Program-made: the position numbers and the translations under genes
Notes under the pieces: model-generated
Databases searched by the model: none
What the model was told of the DNA's origin: nothing
What the model saw: only the letters and a program-made list of their open reading frames with translations
In this document: in pieces, positions 57,255-64,000 of the stretch
Layout of the letters: the number at the start of each line of letters is the position of its first letter
Numbering within the stretch: the first letter of the stretch is position 1
NCBI RefSeq assembly: GCF_001854765.1
Contig: NZ_LJJE01000094.1
Span: 1-64,000 of the forward strand
Origin: Vibrio sonorensis
GTDB taxonomy: Bacteria; Pseudomonadota; Gammaproteobacteria; Enterobacterales; Vibrionaceae
DNA length: 64,000 nt
Direction of reading: 5' to 3'

Positions 57255-57270
57255 AATACGGCATGAACTA
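57255..57270 (+). repeat. attR core (right attachment repeat)
   Basis: AATACGGCATGAACTA identical to attL. The chromosome then continues A-GAAAAAG and reaches the native fis terminator, so this side preserves the original TAA stop and downstream flank. Confidence 0.9.
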
Positions 57271-57297
57271 AGAAAAAGTTCTGACCCTTTTCGTTCC

Positions 57298-57333
57298 AAA
57301 CAGCCCGTTAGATTTCTAACGGGCTGTTTCTTT
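57298..57333 (+). terminator. Displaced native fis terminator
   Basis: AAACAGCCCGTTAGA-TTTC-TCTAACGGGCTGTTT-type hairpin with T tract, 28 bp after attR. In an empty site it would lie just behind fis. The rest of 57334-57628 has no gene and holds the receptor promoter. Confidence 0.85.
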
Positions 57334-57628
57334 ATCACCCCACCTCTCCGCACCACTCTTTTCATATCGTCGTCAGCCCAGTCATTCAGCAGGTACTCAA
57401 TTATTCTGTGCAAATTTTCACGTCTGCTCTGATTTTCTCCAAAAAGACATCTAATAACTAAGCCTTGTTACCCGCTTTTGATTAAGATAATGCAAGTAAT
57501 TACATAGTGTGTTTGACACTGATCTCCTCTCGCCTTTCGTCGCATATACGAGGTAAGTCATCCTTTGTTACATTAGGCTTGAGCAATTCTTACTACAACA
57601 ATCACATTAACTGTACCAAGGAGTCTTT

Positions 57629-59269
57629 ATGGAACGGTTTAGCTTGCGAAGGATCAATATCAGGCAACGCTTATTTCTGCTTACACTGATTGTCACTACA
57701 TTACTGCTTATTCCCACTGGGTCACTATTGCTGAACTACCAGTCAGACCTTATGGAAGCTAAGCAGGTTAAAACTCGTCACTTAGTAGAAACCGCTTATT
57801 CGGTTATCGAACACTACCACCAGCTTGAGCAAGATGGCGCACTGTCAACAGAGCAAGCCAAACAACAGGCTCAACTCGCCGTATCTAAGCTCCGCTATGA
57901 AGAGGCTGACTACTTCTGGATCAATGATTCACAACCAGCAATGATCATGCATCCGTTTAAGCCCCAACTTAATGGTAAAGATCTATCAGGTGTGACTGAT
58001 CCACAGGGCAAGGCCTTGTTTGTTGAGATGGTCAAGGTAGTCAAAGCCCAAGGTGAAGGCATCGTTGATTATATGTGGCCAAAACCCGGTTCAGAAGTTG
58101 ATGTGGCGAAAATTTCCTTTGTAAAAGAATTTACACCTTGGGGTTGGATTGTTGGTTCGGGTGTCTATGTCGACGACGTTAATGCTCTCATTTGGGAGCG
58201 CGTACAGTCCTCACTAATTTTAGTGTCGCTTGCCTTGGTCTTAATGCTGATCGTCGCGGGTATCATTGGTAAAAGCATTACTCAGCCGTGTTCTGAAACA
58301 CAGAAGGCCATGGAAGAAATTGCTAGAGGTGACGGCGATCTTACAAGGCAACTTCCCGTAAATGGCAATGACGAACTGGCCCACATTGCCCAAGCCTTTA
58401 ATGAATTTACCGCCAAGATTCGCCACATTGTTGTCGACCTATCGCCTATCACTCGCAAAGTGACTAACTCGGCTGTTGAACTAAACCAAGTGGCTCATCA
58501 GTCTTCGCAAAAAGCTCTGGATCAAAAGTCTTCAGTTGAAAATCTCTCTTCTGCAATGGAACAGCTTCACGCAAGTAACGTGGCGGTATCTAATTCCGCG
58601 CAAGAGGCAGCAGAAGCAGCTAAGCTGGCAAATCAGAATACGCAAAGTAGTAGTCAGGTTATTCACAAAGCATCCAGAAAAATGGAAGACCTTTCAGAGA
58701 CGGTATCACGCACAGAAGACAATGTTCAAAAGCTAGCGGATGAAACAGAGAAAGTCAGTGCCGTACTCGAAGTGATTAGAGGCGTTGCTGAGCAAACCAA
58801 CCTTCTAGCACTGAATGCAGCCATAGAAGCGGCTCGTGCTGGGGAGCAAGGACGCGGGTTCGCTGTGGTAGCAGATGAAGTGCGTACTCTGGCCACTCGT
58901 ACCAGCAGCAGCACCGACGAAATCGCTCAAATTATAGATAGCTTGCAAGAGCGTGCGAAACACGTGTGCCGCTCTATGGAAGAGACTCAAACTCAGTCAC
59001 AAGAGACGCTAAAGCACGCCAGTGAGGCTGAGAGAACATTGGCAGAGGTTGATAACCAAATTGCCACTATCGTTGAGCTAAATAGTCATATCGCTACATC
59101 AAGTGAAGAGCAGACCAGTGCCACTGATGATATGAGCCATGAATTAGTCAGTTTGTCAGATCACAGTGATCAGGCCGCAGCTCAAGCCAATCAAGTGGCA
59201 AGCGCAAGTGAACAGTTAAAAGAAGGGGGAGAGCAACTCGAATCCAACTTTGCCATGTTTAAAGTGTAA
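57629..59269 (+). CDS. Methyl-accepting chemotaxis protein with single Cache sensor
   Basis: 546 aa. Membrane helix at about 15-35, periplasmic sCache-type sensor ([33 protein letters not shown]), second helix about 195-215, HAMP ([26 protein letters not shown]) and a long cytoplasmic coil. The CheA/CheW-binding tip is [20 protein letters not shown] followed by [15 protein letters not shown]. The ligand is unknown; related sensors bind small carboxylates. SD AAGGAG. No C-terminal CheR pentapeptide. Confidence 0.93.
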   Translation: MERFSLRRINIRQRLFLLTLIVTTLLLIPTGSLLLNYQSDLMEAKQVKTRHLVETAYSVIEHYHQLEQDGALSTEQAKQQAQLAVSKLRYEEADYFWINDSQPAMIMHPFKPQLNGKDLSGVTDPQGKALFVEMVKVVKAQGEGIVDYMWPKPGSEVDVAKISFVKEFTPWGWIVGSGVYVDDVNALIWERVQSSLILVSLALVLMLIVAGIIGKSITQPCSETQKAMEEIARGDGDLTRQLPVNGNDELAHIAQAFNEFTAKIRHIVVDLSPITRKVTNSAVELNQVAHQSSQKALDQKSSVENLSSAMEQLHASNVAVSNSAQEAAEAAKLANQNTQSSSQVIHKASRKMEDLSETVSRTEDNVQKLADETEKVSAVLEVIRGVAEQTNLLALNAAIEAARAGEQGRGFAVVADEVRTLATRTSSSTDEIAQIIDSLQERAKHVCRSMEETQTQSQETLKHASEAERTLAEVDNQIATIVELNSHIATSSEEQTSATDDMSHELVSLSDHSDQAAAQANQVASASEQLKEGGEQLESNFAMFKV

Positions 59270-59279
59270 ACTTCTCATC

Positions 59280-59320
59280 GGCTTCCCTCTGCCTTTAATC
59301 GCATCGGAGGGAAGCCTATT
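59280..59320. terminator. Terminator between the receptor gene and zntR
   Basis: GGCTTCCCTC (59280-59289) and GAGGGAAGCC (59307-59316) with a 17-nt loop, between convergent genes. T content after the stem is low. Confidence 0.65.
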
Positions 59321-59714
59321 CTAAAGCCGCTAATATTGAGCAGTGACTTGCATCGTCGTTATCATGCCCGCAACACGCATCGTTAATTCGTTTTAACGCG
59401 TTGCGAATCTGAGTTAGCTCATTGATTTTACTGTCGATAAGCTTGAGTTTAGCACTGGTTATTGCTTTAACTTCAGCGCAACTGTGTTCCGTGGCTTCTA
59501 AGCGTATCTCTAGTAACTCTTTGATCTCTTCCAAGCTCAACCCTAAATCTTTAGCTTTAAGAATAAAGGTTACTTCCTTTATCGCCTGTTCATCGTAAAA
59601 ACGGTAACCTGATTCACTGCGATTTGCAGGTTTAATCAGAGCATTTTTTTCGTAAAACCTCAGTGTGTCAGTGGTAACGCCACACTTTTTCGCCAACTCT
59701 CCGATTCGGTACAT
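59316..59714 (-). CDS. zntR: Zinc-responsive MerR regulator
   Basis: 132 aa. MerR HTH MYRIGELAKKCGVTTDTLRFYEKNALI, dimer helix, and Zn-binding residues at HSCAEVK (Cys about 79), CCGHDNDD (Cys-Cys-His) and HCS near the C terminus, as in ZntR. It activates the Zn exporter gene zntA when zinc is high. zntA itself is not in the window. Divergent from purH. Confidence 0.93.
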   Translation of the reverse strand: MYRIGELAKKCGVTTDTLRFYEKNALIKPANRSESGYRFYDEQAIKEVTFILKAKDLGLSLEEIKELLEIRLEATEHSCAEVKAITSAKLKLIDSKINELTQIRNALKRINDACCGHDNDDASHCSILAALE

Positions 59715-59783
59715 AAGTTTCTCTATTAACTATCTCGTTACTTTTTCAGTTAAAACTATCGAACTTTGCAAATATTTTTGCGA

Positions 59784-59799
59784 TGCCAAACGATTGCGC
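59784..59799. promoter_or_regulatory. PurR box upstream of purHD
   Basis: TGCCAAACGATTGCGC matches the PurR consensus ACGCAAACGTTTGCGT at 11 of 16, with the core CAAACGATTGCG good. Downstream, TAGAAT at 59823-59828 is a candidate -10. Confidence 0.6.
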
Positions 59800-59983
59800 G
59801 AGCTTTTTTGTAATAAATTGGTTAGAATACGCGCCATCAAAATTCACTGGCTAGTCAGTCTAGTTTGCCACCGAAAAAGGTCTTTGCCAAAACTGAGCGT
59901 GCACTGCAATCTAATCCCTGTCACACACTCCATTTTGGCAAATATCTTTACTTTAACTTCATGAATTTGAGGAAAACGGAAGC

Positions 59984-61575
59984 ATGAATAACGCTCGTCC
60001 AATTCGTCGCGCTTTAATCAGCGTATCAGACAAAACTGGTATTGTAGAGTTTGCCACCGCTCTTGCTGAGCGTGGTGTTGATATTCTTTCTACTGGCGGT
60101 ACCGCTCGCCTACTTGCTGAGCAAGGTCTGAAAGTAACAGAAGTCTCTGATTACACGGGTTTCCCAGAAATGATGGATGGCCGCGTTAAGACACTACATC
60201 CAAAAGTTCACGGTGGTGTACTCGGTCGCCGCGGCAAGATGATGCCATTATGGAAGAGCACGGTATTAACCCAATCGATATGGTTGTGGTAAACCTATAC
60301 CCGTTCGCTCAGACCGTTGCCAAAGAAGATTGCACCTTAGAAGACGCTGTTGAGAACATTGACATTGGCGGTCCAACAATGGTTCGTTCAGCGGCGAAAA
60401 ACCACAAAGATGTCACCATTGTTGTAAACGCATACGATTACGACCGCGTTATTGCTGAGATGGACAACAATGATAAGTCTCTTACTCATAAAACGCGCTT
60501 TGACCTAGCAATCGCTGCATTCGAACACACTGCGGCATACGACGGTATGATTGCCAACTACTTCGGTACTATGGTTCCATCTTACGGTGAGAACAAAGAA
60601 GGTGACGAAGAGTCCAAGTTCCCTCGTACTTTCAATCAACAATTCGAGAAGAAGCAGGACATGCGCTATGGTGAGAACAGCCACCAAGCTGCGGCATTCT
60701 ACGTAGAAAGTAACCCAGAAGAAGCGTCTGTTTCAACAGCTCGTCAGATCCAAGGTAAAGCCCTTTCTTACAACAACATCGCAGACACTGACGCTGCACT
60801 AGAGTGTGTGAAAGAGTTTGATGAGCCGGCATGTGTCATTGTAAAACACGCTAACCCATGTGGTGTCGCACTAGGTAAAGATATCCTAGAAGCATACAAC
60901 CGCGCTTACCAAACGGATCCAACGTCTGCGTTCGGTGGCATCATCGCATTCAACCAAGAGCTTGACGCTGACACCGCAAGTGCCATCGTTGAACGTCAAT
61001 TCGTTGAAGTGATCATTGCGCCTAAAGTTTCGGCTCAAGCGGCAGAAGTCGTTGCAGCGAAAAAGAACGTTCGTCTGCTTGAATGCGGTGAATGGGCATC
61101 GAAAACAACTGGTTTTGACGTGAAACGCGTTAACGGCGGTTTACTGGTTCAAGACCGTGACCAAGGTATGGTAACGCTTGACGATCTAAAAGTGGTTTCT
61201 AAGCGCCAACCTACCGAGGAAGAGCTTAAAGACGCTCTATTCTGCTGGAAAGTAGCCAAGTTCGTTAAGTCCAATGCGATTGTATACGCAAAAGGCGATA
61301 TGACGATTGGTGTTGGTGCAGGCCAGATGAGCCGAGTTTACTCTGCCAAGATCGCTGGTATTAAAGCCGCTGACGAAGGTCTTGAAGTTGCAGGCAGCGT
61401 AATGGCCTCTGACGCTTTCTTCCCATTCCGCGACGGTATCGATGCAGCCGCAGAAGCGGGTATCAAGTGTGTTATCCAACCAGGTGGTTCAATGCGTGAT
61501 GACGAAGTTATTGCTGCTGCAGACGAACACGGTATGGCGATGATCTTCACTGGCATGCGCCACTTCCGCCACTAA
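59984..61575 (+). pseudogene. purH: Bifunctional AICAR transformylase/IMP cyclohydrolase, broken by a 1-nt frameshift
   Basis: Last two steps of IMP synthesis. Frame 1 (59984-60292) reads [39 protein letters not shown] and stops soon after [10 protein letters not shown]. Frame 2 continues to 61575 from about [20 protein letters not shown]. Adding one A near 60237 (GGCAAGAT to GGCAAAGAT) gives [14 protein letters not shown], the normal reading. Domains: IMP cyclohydrolase (about 1-200) and transformylase with [12 protein letters not shown] and [10 protein letters not shown] sequencing error is likely because an intact purD follows. Confidence 0.93.
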
Positions 61576-61585
61576 GTTTTGATTA

Positions 61586-61604
61586 GGGTGCTGCGGCACC
61601 CTTT
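61586..61604 (+). terminator. Intercistronic hairpin between purH and purD
   Basis: GGGTGC-TGCG-GCACCC followed by only three T. It probably attenuates or stabilises rather than ends the transcript. Confidence 0.55.
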
Positions 61605-61628
61605 AATGACAGATTTAAGGAACTCACA

Positions 61629-62918
61629 ATGCAAGTTTTAGTAATTGGCTCAGGTGGCCGTGAACATGCTTTGGCATGGAAAGTAGCTCAGAACCCAGAA
61701 GTTACTACCGTATTTGTTGCACCCGGTAATGCTGGTACAGCACTAGAGCCTAAACTTGAAAACGTTGCTATCGGTGTCGAAGACATTGAAGCTCTAGTCG
61801 CATTTGCTAAAGAAAAAGCAATTGAACTCACCATCGTAGGCCCTGAAGCCCCACTTGTTATTGGTGTTGTTGATGCATTCCGCGATGCTGGCCTTCCAAT
61901 CTTTGGTCCTACTCAGGCGGCAGCGCAACTAGAAGGCTCTAAAGCGTTTACCAAGGACTTCCTTGCTCGCCACCAGATCCCTACCGCAGCGTACGCAAAT
62001 TTCACTGAAATTGAACCCGCGCTCGCTTATGTTCGTGAACAGGGTGCACCAATTGTGGTTAAAGCCGATGGTCTTGCCGCGGGTAAAGGCGTTATCGTCG
62101 CAATGACGCTTCAAGAAGCGGAAGATGCCATTAAAGACATGCTAGCAGGCAATGCGTTTGGCGAAGCTGGTAGCCGCGTGGTTATCGAAGAGTTTCTCGA
62201 CGGCGAGGAGGCGAGCTTTATCGTAATGGTTGATGGCGAAAACGTTCTGCCAATGGCAACTAGCCAAGACCATAAGCGCGTAGGTGACAAAGATACAGGT
62301 CCTAATACTGGAGGCATGGGCGCATACTCACCAGCGCCAGTTGTAACTCAAGAGATCCACAACCGCATTATGGACGAAGTGATTTACCCAACCGTACGCG
62401 GCATGGCTTCAGAAGGTAACTCTTATACTGGTTTCTTGTATGCGGGTCTAATGATCGATAGTGACGGCACGCCAAAAGTCATCGAATACAACTGCCGCTT
62501 TGGTGATCCAGAAACGCAGCCTATCATGATGCGTATGCAGTCCGACCTTGTTGAACTTTGCCTTGCAGCAATCGATGAAAAGCTTGACCAAGTTGAATCT
62601 AAGTGGGATCCACGTGCATCTATTGGTATTGTATTAGCGGCAGGTGGTTACCCAGCGGCATACGACAAAGGTGACGTTATTTCTGGTCTTCCTCAGAGTG
62701 AAGTGGAAGGTGAAAAAGTGTTCCACGCTGGTACTGATAACAAAGATGGCAACGTAGTGACCAATGGTGGTCGTGTACTTTGCGCTACTGCGCTAGGGAA
62801 CAGTGTTTCTGAAGCCCAGAAACGTGCATACGAACTTGCAAAGCAAATTAGCTGGAATGGTTCATTTTATCGCACTGACATCGGTTACAGAGCGATAGAG
62901 CGCGAGCAGCAGTCTTAA
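61629..62918 (+). CDS. purD: Phosphoribosylamine-glycine ligase (GAR synthetase)
   Basis: Second step of purine synthesis. 429 aa, same as E. coli. [22 protein letters not shown]-grasp [45 protein letters not shown] and [12 protein letters not shown]. In an operon with purH. SD TAAGGA. Confidence 0.97.
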   Translation: MQVLVIGSGGREHALAWKVAQNPEVTTVFVAPGNAGTALEPKLENVAIGVEDIEALVAFAKEKAIELTIVGPEAPLVIGVVDAFRDAGLPIFGPTQAAAQLEGSKAFTKDFLARHQIPTAAYANFTEIEPALAYVREQGAPIVVKADGLAAGKGVIVAMTLQEAEDAIKDMLAGNAFGEAGSRVVIEEFLDGEEASFIVMVDGENVLPMATSQDHKRVGDKDTGPNTGGMGAYSPAPVVTQEIHNRIMDEVIYPTVRGMASEGNSYTGFLYAGLMIDSDGTPKVIEYNCRFGDPETQPIMMRMQSDLVELCLAAIDEKLDQVESKWDPRASIGIVLAAGGYPAAYDKGDVISGLPQSEVEGEKVFHAGTDNKDGNVVTNGGRVLCATALGNSVSEAQKRAYELAKQISWNGSFYRTDIGYRAIEREQQS

Positions 62919-62943
62919 TCTCATGGATTGAAGAAAACATAGT

Positions 62944-62968
62944 AAAAAGGTGCCTTAGGCACCTTTTT
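62944..62968. terminator. Bidirectional terminator between purD and the DUF1481 gene
   Basis: AAAAAGGTGCC-TTA-GGCACCTTTTTT between convergent genes. Confidence 0.9.
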
Positions 62969-63663
62969 TATTTTTCAATTAGTTGAGCTCTTTCTATACA
63001 AGAGTGATCATCTTCAGCCAACATCAATAACTCTTCGACCACAACCTTGCTGCCTCGCGTACTGCCTAAAAACGCAACATAGCTATCAATCGACGCCAAA
63101 CGGTTAATCACAAAACTCGGTAAGGCGTGATTAAATTCGACAGAGGTATAAGTTCGTCCTGAACAGGTCTCAAACTCAGTGCCATCCCAATAGCCCTGTA
63201 TTAGGTCTACACCTTTGGAGTTTTGATCCTTTGCCTGTATAACCAGTGAGCTGGCTTCTTGTTGATACCTCAATAGCTGCTCCTCGTTTAAAGGGCGAAC
63301 TTTGTCATCGAGGCGATACTGCTGATAAATGGCTTGACCATCTTTGTTAAAGCGAACATGGACGCGATACGGAATTAATCCGTTACTATCACTCAACTGT
63401 TCACCTTCACGAATAACCTCTCTCACTTGGTTTTCTACCCAGCGATACTCACTTTGATACCAGCCATAATCACCTGACGAAACATAGTCAGATCCTGAAA
63501 CTGGAAACCCTAGTTTTTCGGTATACCAATAGAAACTCGTCGCGTCACCCATATTTTGGCCGCCAGAATATTGTGTAAATTGCTCTAAATTCTGCGGTGG
63601 TGTGGATGAGGAACACCCAACAAGTAAAGAAATGATTAGTGAAGGAAGTAGGAGTTTTTTCAT
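62968..63663 (-). CDS. DUF1481 lipoprotein (YjaH-like)
   Basis: 231 aa. Lipoprotein signal MKKLLLPSLIISLLVGC with lipobox LVGC at residues 14-17, then a Ser-rich linker and the DUF1481 domain. In E. coli the homologue yjaH also follows hupA. Function unknown. Start M3 (63663) of the longer frame is preferred; 63669 is possible. Confidence 0.85.
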   Translation of the reverse strand: MKKLLLPSLIISLLVGCSSSTPPQNLEQFTQYSGGQNMGDATSFYWYTEKLGFPVSGSDYVSSGDYGWYQSEYRWVENQVREVIREGEQLSDSNGLIPYRVHVRFNKDGQAIYQQYRLDDKVRPLNEEQLLRYQQEASSLVIQAKDQNSKGVDLIQGYWDGTEFETCSGRTYTSVEFNHALPSFVINRLASIDSYVAFLGSTRGSKVVVEELLMLAEDDHSCIERAQLIEK

Positions 63664-63674
63664 CTGCATTAAGA

Positions 63675-63706
63675 CTACGCCAAGAACTTGTTTGCCCTTG
63701 GCGTAG
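63675..63706 (-). terminator. Hairpin downstream of hupA
   Basis: CTACGCCAAG (63675-63684) and CTTGGCGTAG (63697-63706), perfect 10-bp arms, 12-nt loop, seven bases after the hupA stop. The following sequence has few T, so it may attenuate or protect the hupA mRNA end rather than fully terminate. Confidence 0.6.
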
Positions 63707-63712
63707 TATAGA

Positions 63713-63985
63713 TTATTTCACTGCGTCTTTCAGAGCTTTACCAGCTACGAATGCAGGAACGTTAGCCGCAGCGATTTGGATCTCTGCACCCGTTTTAGGG
63801 TTACGGCCAGTGCGAGCTGCACGGTGGTTTACTTTGAATGTACCAAAACCAATTAGTTGAACTTGGTCACCCTCTTTAAGTGCATCAGATACACCTCCAA
63901 GAGTTGCTTCAAGAGCAGCTTTAGCTTGTGCTTTAGATAGGTCTGCTTTTTCTGCGATAAAGTCGATTAATTGGGTCTTGTTCAT
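63713..63985 (-). CDS. hupA: DNA-binding protein HU-alpha
   Basis: 90-aa nucleoid protein that bends and wraps DNA non-specifically. [26 protein letters not shown] start and the DNA-contact arm [26 protein letters not shown] with the intercalating Pro after NPKTG. The yjaH neighbour and HU-alpha sequence support hupA over hupB. SD AAGGGA. Confidence 0.96.
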   Translation of the reverse strand: MNKTQLIDFIAEKADLSKAQAKAALEATLGGVSDALKEGDQVQLIGFGTFKVNHRAARTGRNPKTGAEIQIAAANVPAFVAGKALKDAVK

Positions 63986-64000
63986 GTAGGTTTCCCTTCT

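Larger units (their letters stand above)
48973..57270. mobile_element. PICMI-like phage satellite integrated in the 3' end of fis
   Basis: About 8.3 kb between two 16-bp direct repeats. Gene content, all on the minus strand: tyrosine integrase at the right end, a 30-aa ORF, a 147-aa protein, AlpA, a 182-aa zinc-ribbon protein, DUF3987 primase-helicase, and a five-gene cargo operon ending near fis. There are no capsid, portal, tail, large terminase, holin or lysin genes. Family knowledge: PICMIs of Vibrionaceae integrate next to fis, have int, alpA and a primase as core genes, lack capsid remodelling genes and spread in particles of virulent helper phages. The match is by site and gene set. 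Phage dependence cannot be seen here. Confidence 0.88.

Noticed and set aside
48973..57270. Ordinary tailed prophage or prophage remnant
   Set aside because: No capsid, portal, tail, large terminase, holin or lysin gene is present, and the gene set and site fit a satellite.
48973..57270. CRISPR array or integron in the accessory region
   Set aside because: The repeats found are short, few and at intergenic sites; there are no regular repeat-spacer units, cas genes or attC-like cassettes.
57201..57413. 70-aa minus-strand ORF across attR
   Set aside because: It spans the att core and the native fis terminator hairpin, has no ribosome site and no protein-like composition.

Overview
The window is chromosomal DNA of a Vibrio or close relative (Vibrionaceae, large chromosome). 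The evidence is the set of household genes and their order: tufB with its four upstream tRNAs, tpiA, cpxP/cpxRA-sodA, aspA-dcuA, the arginine deiminase cluster beside pyrBI, the acetate-switch locus (crbR, actP, crbS, acs), aroQ-accBC, prmA-dusB-fis, purHD and hupA. Most of it is ordinary core genome with dense coding, short intergenic gaps and rho-independent terminators at most operon ends.

Layout. 1-605: start of tufB and four tRNA genes on the minus strand behind one strong promoter. 0.8-10.7 kb: coaA, a DUF805 protein, an isomerase-like protein, tpiA, a MATE exporter, rraA, menA, the divergent efp/epmB pair, pfkA, fieF. 10.8-14.9 kb: divergent cpxP/cpxRA with a CpxR box, sodA behind a Fur box, trmL. 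14.9-18.7 kb: fxsA, aspA, dcuA. 18.7-27.2 kb: arginine deiminase pathway (YfcC-type antiporter, arcA, arcC, arcB), pyrBI with a leader peptide and attenuator, and an ArgR paralogue. 27.3-30.6 kb: dsbD, an OsmC protein and a divergent LysR regulator. 30.7-43.9 kb: acetate utilisation: response regulator CrbR, DUF4212 plus ActP symporter, hybrid kinase CrbS, an HcaT-like transporter, a DUF294 protein, an exonuclease and acs. 44.2-49.0 kb: aroQ, accBC, prmA, dusB-fis.

48,973-57,270: an integrated mobile element of about 8.3 kb inserted in the last codons of fis. It is bounded by a 16-bp direct repeat. It carries a tyrosine integrase, AlpA, a DUF3987-type primase-helicase and a handful of small unknown genes, all reading leftward toward fis, and no capsid, tail or lysis genes. 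This matches the phage-satellite family known as PICMIs (phage-inducible chromosomal minimalist islands), described from Vibrionaceae next to fis. Beyond the genes I see mirrored triplets of a 7-bp iteron near each end, a paired AAACCCAC motif at four control regions, and two plus-strand small-RNA candidates with promoter and terminator, one opposite the primase leader.

57.3-64.0 kb: original fis terminator, a chemotaxis receptor, zntR, purH-purD, a DUF1481 lipoprotein and hupA.

Quality note: five genes (fxsA, the HcaT-like transporter, acs, one satellite gene and purH) each need exactly one added base to restore a normal reading frame. A run of single-base losses, including in genes expected to be functional, points to sequencing or assembly error rather than gene decay.
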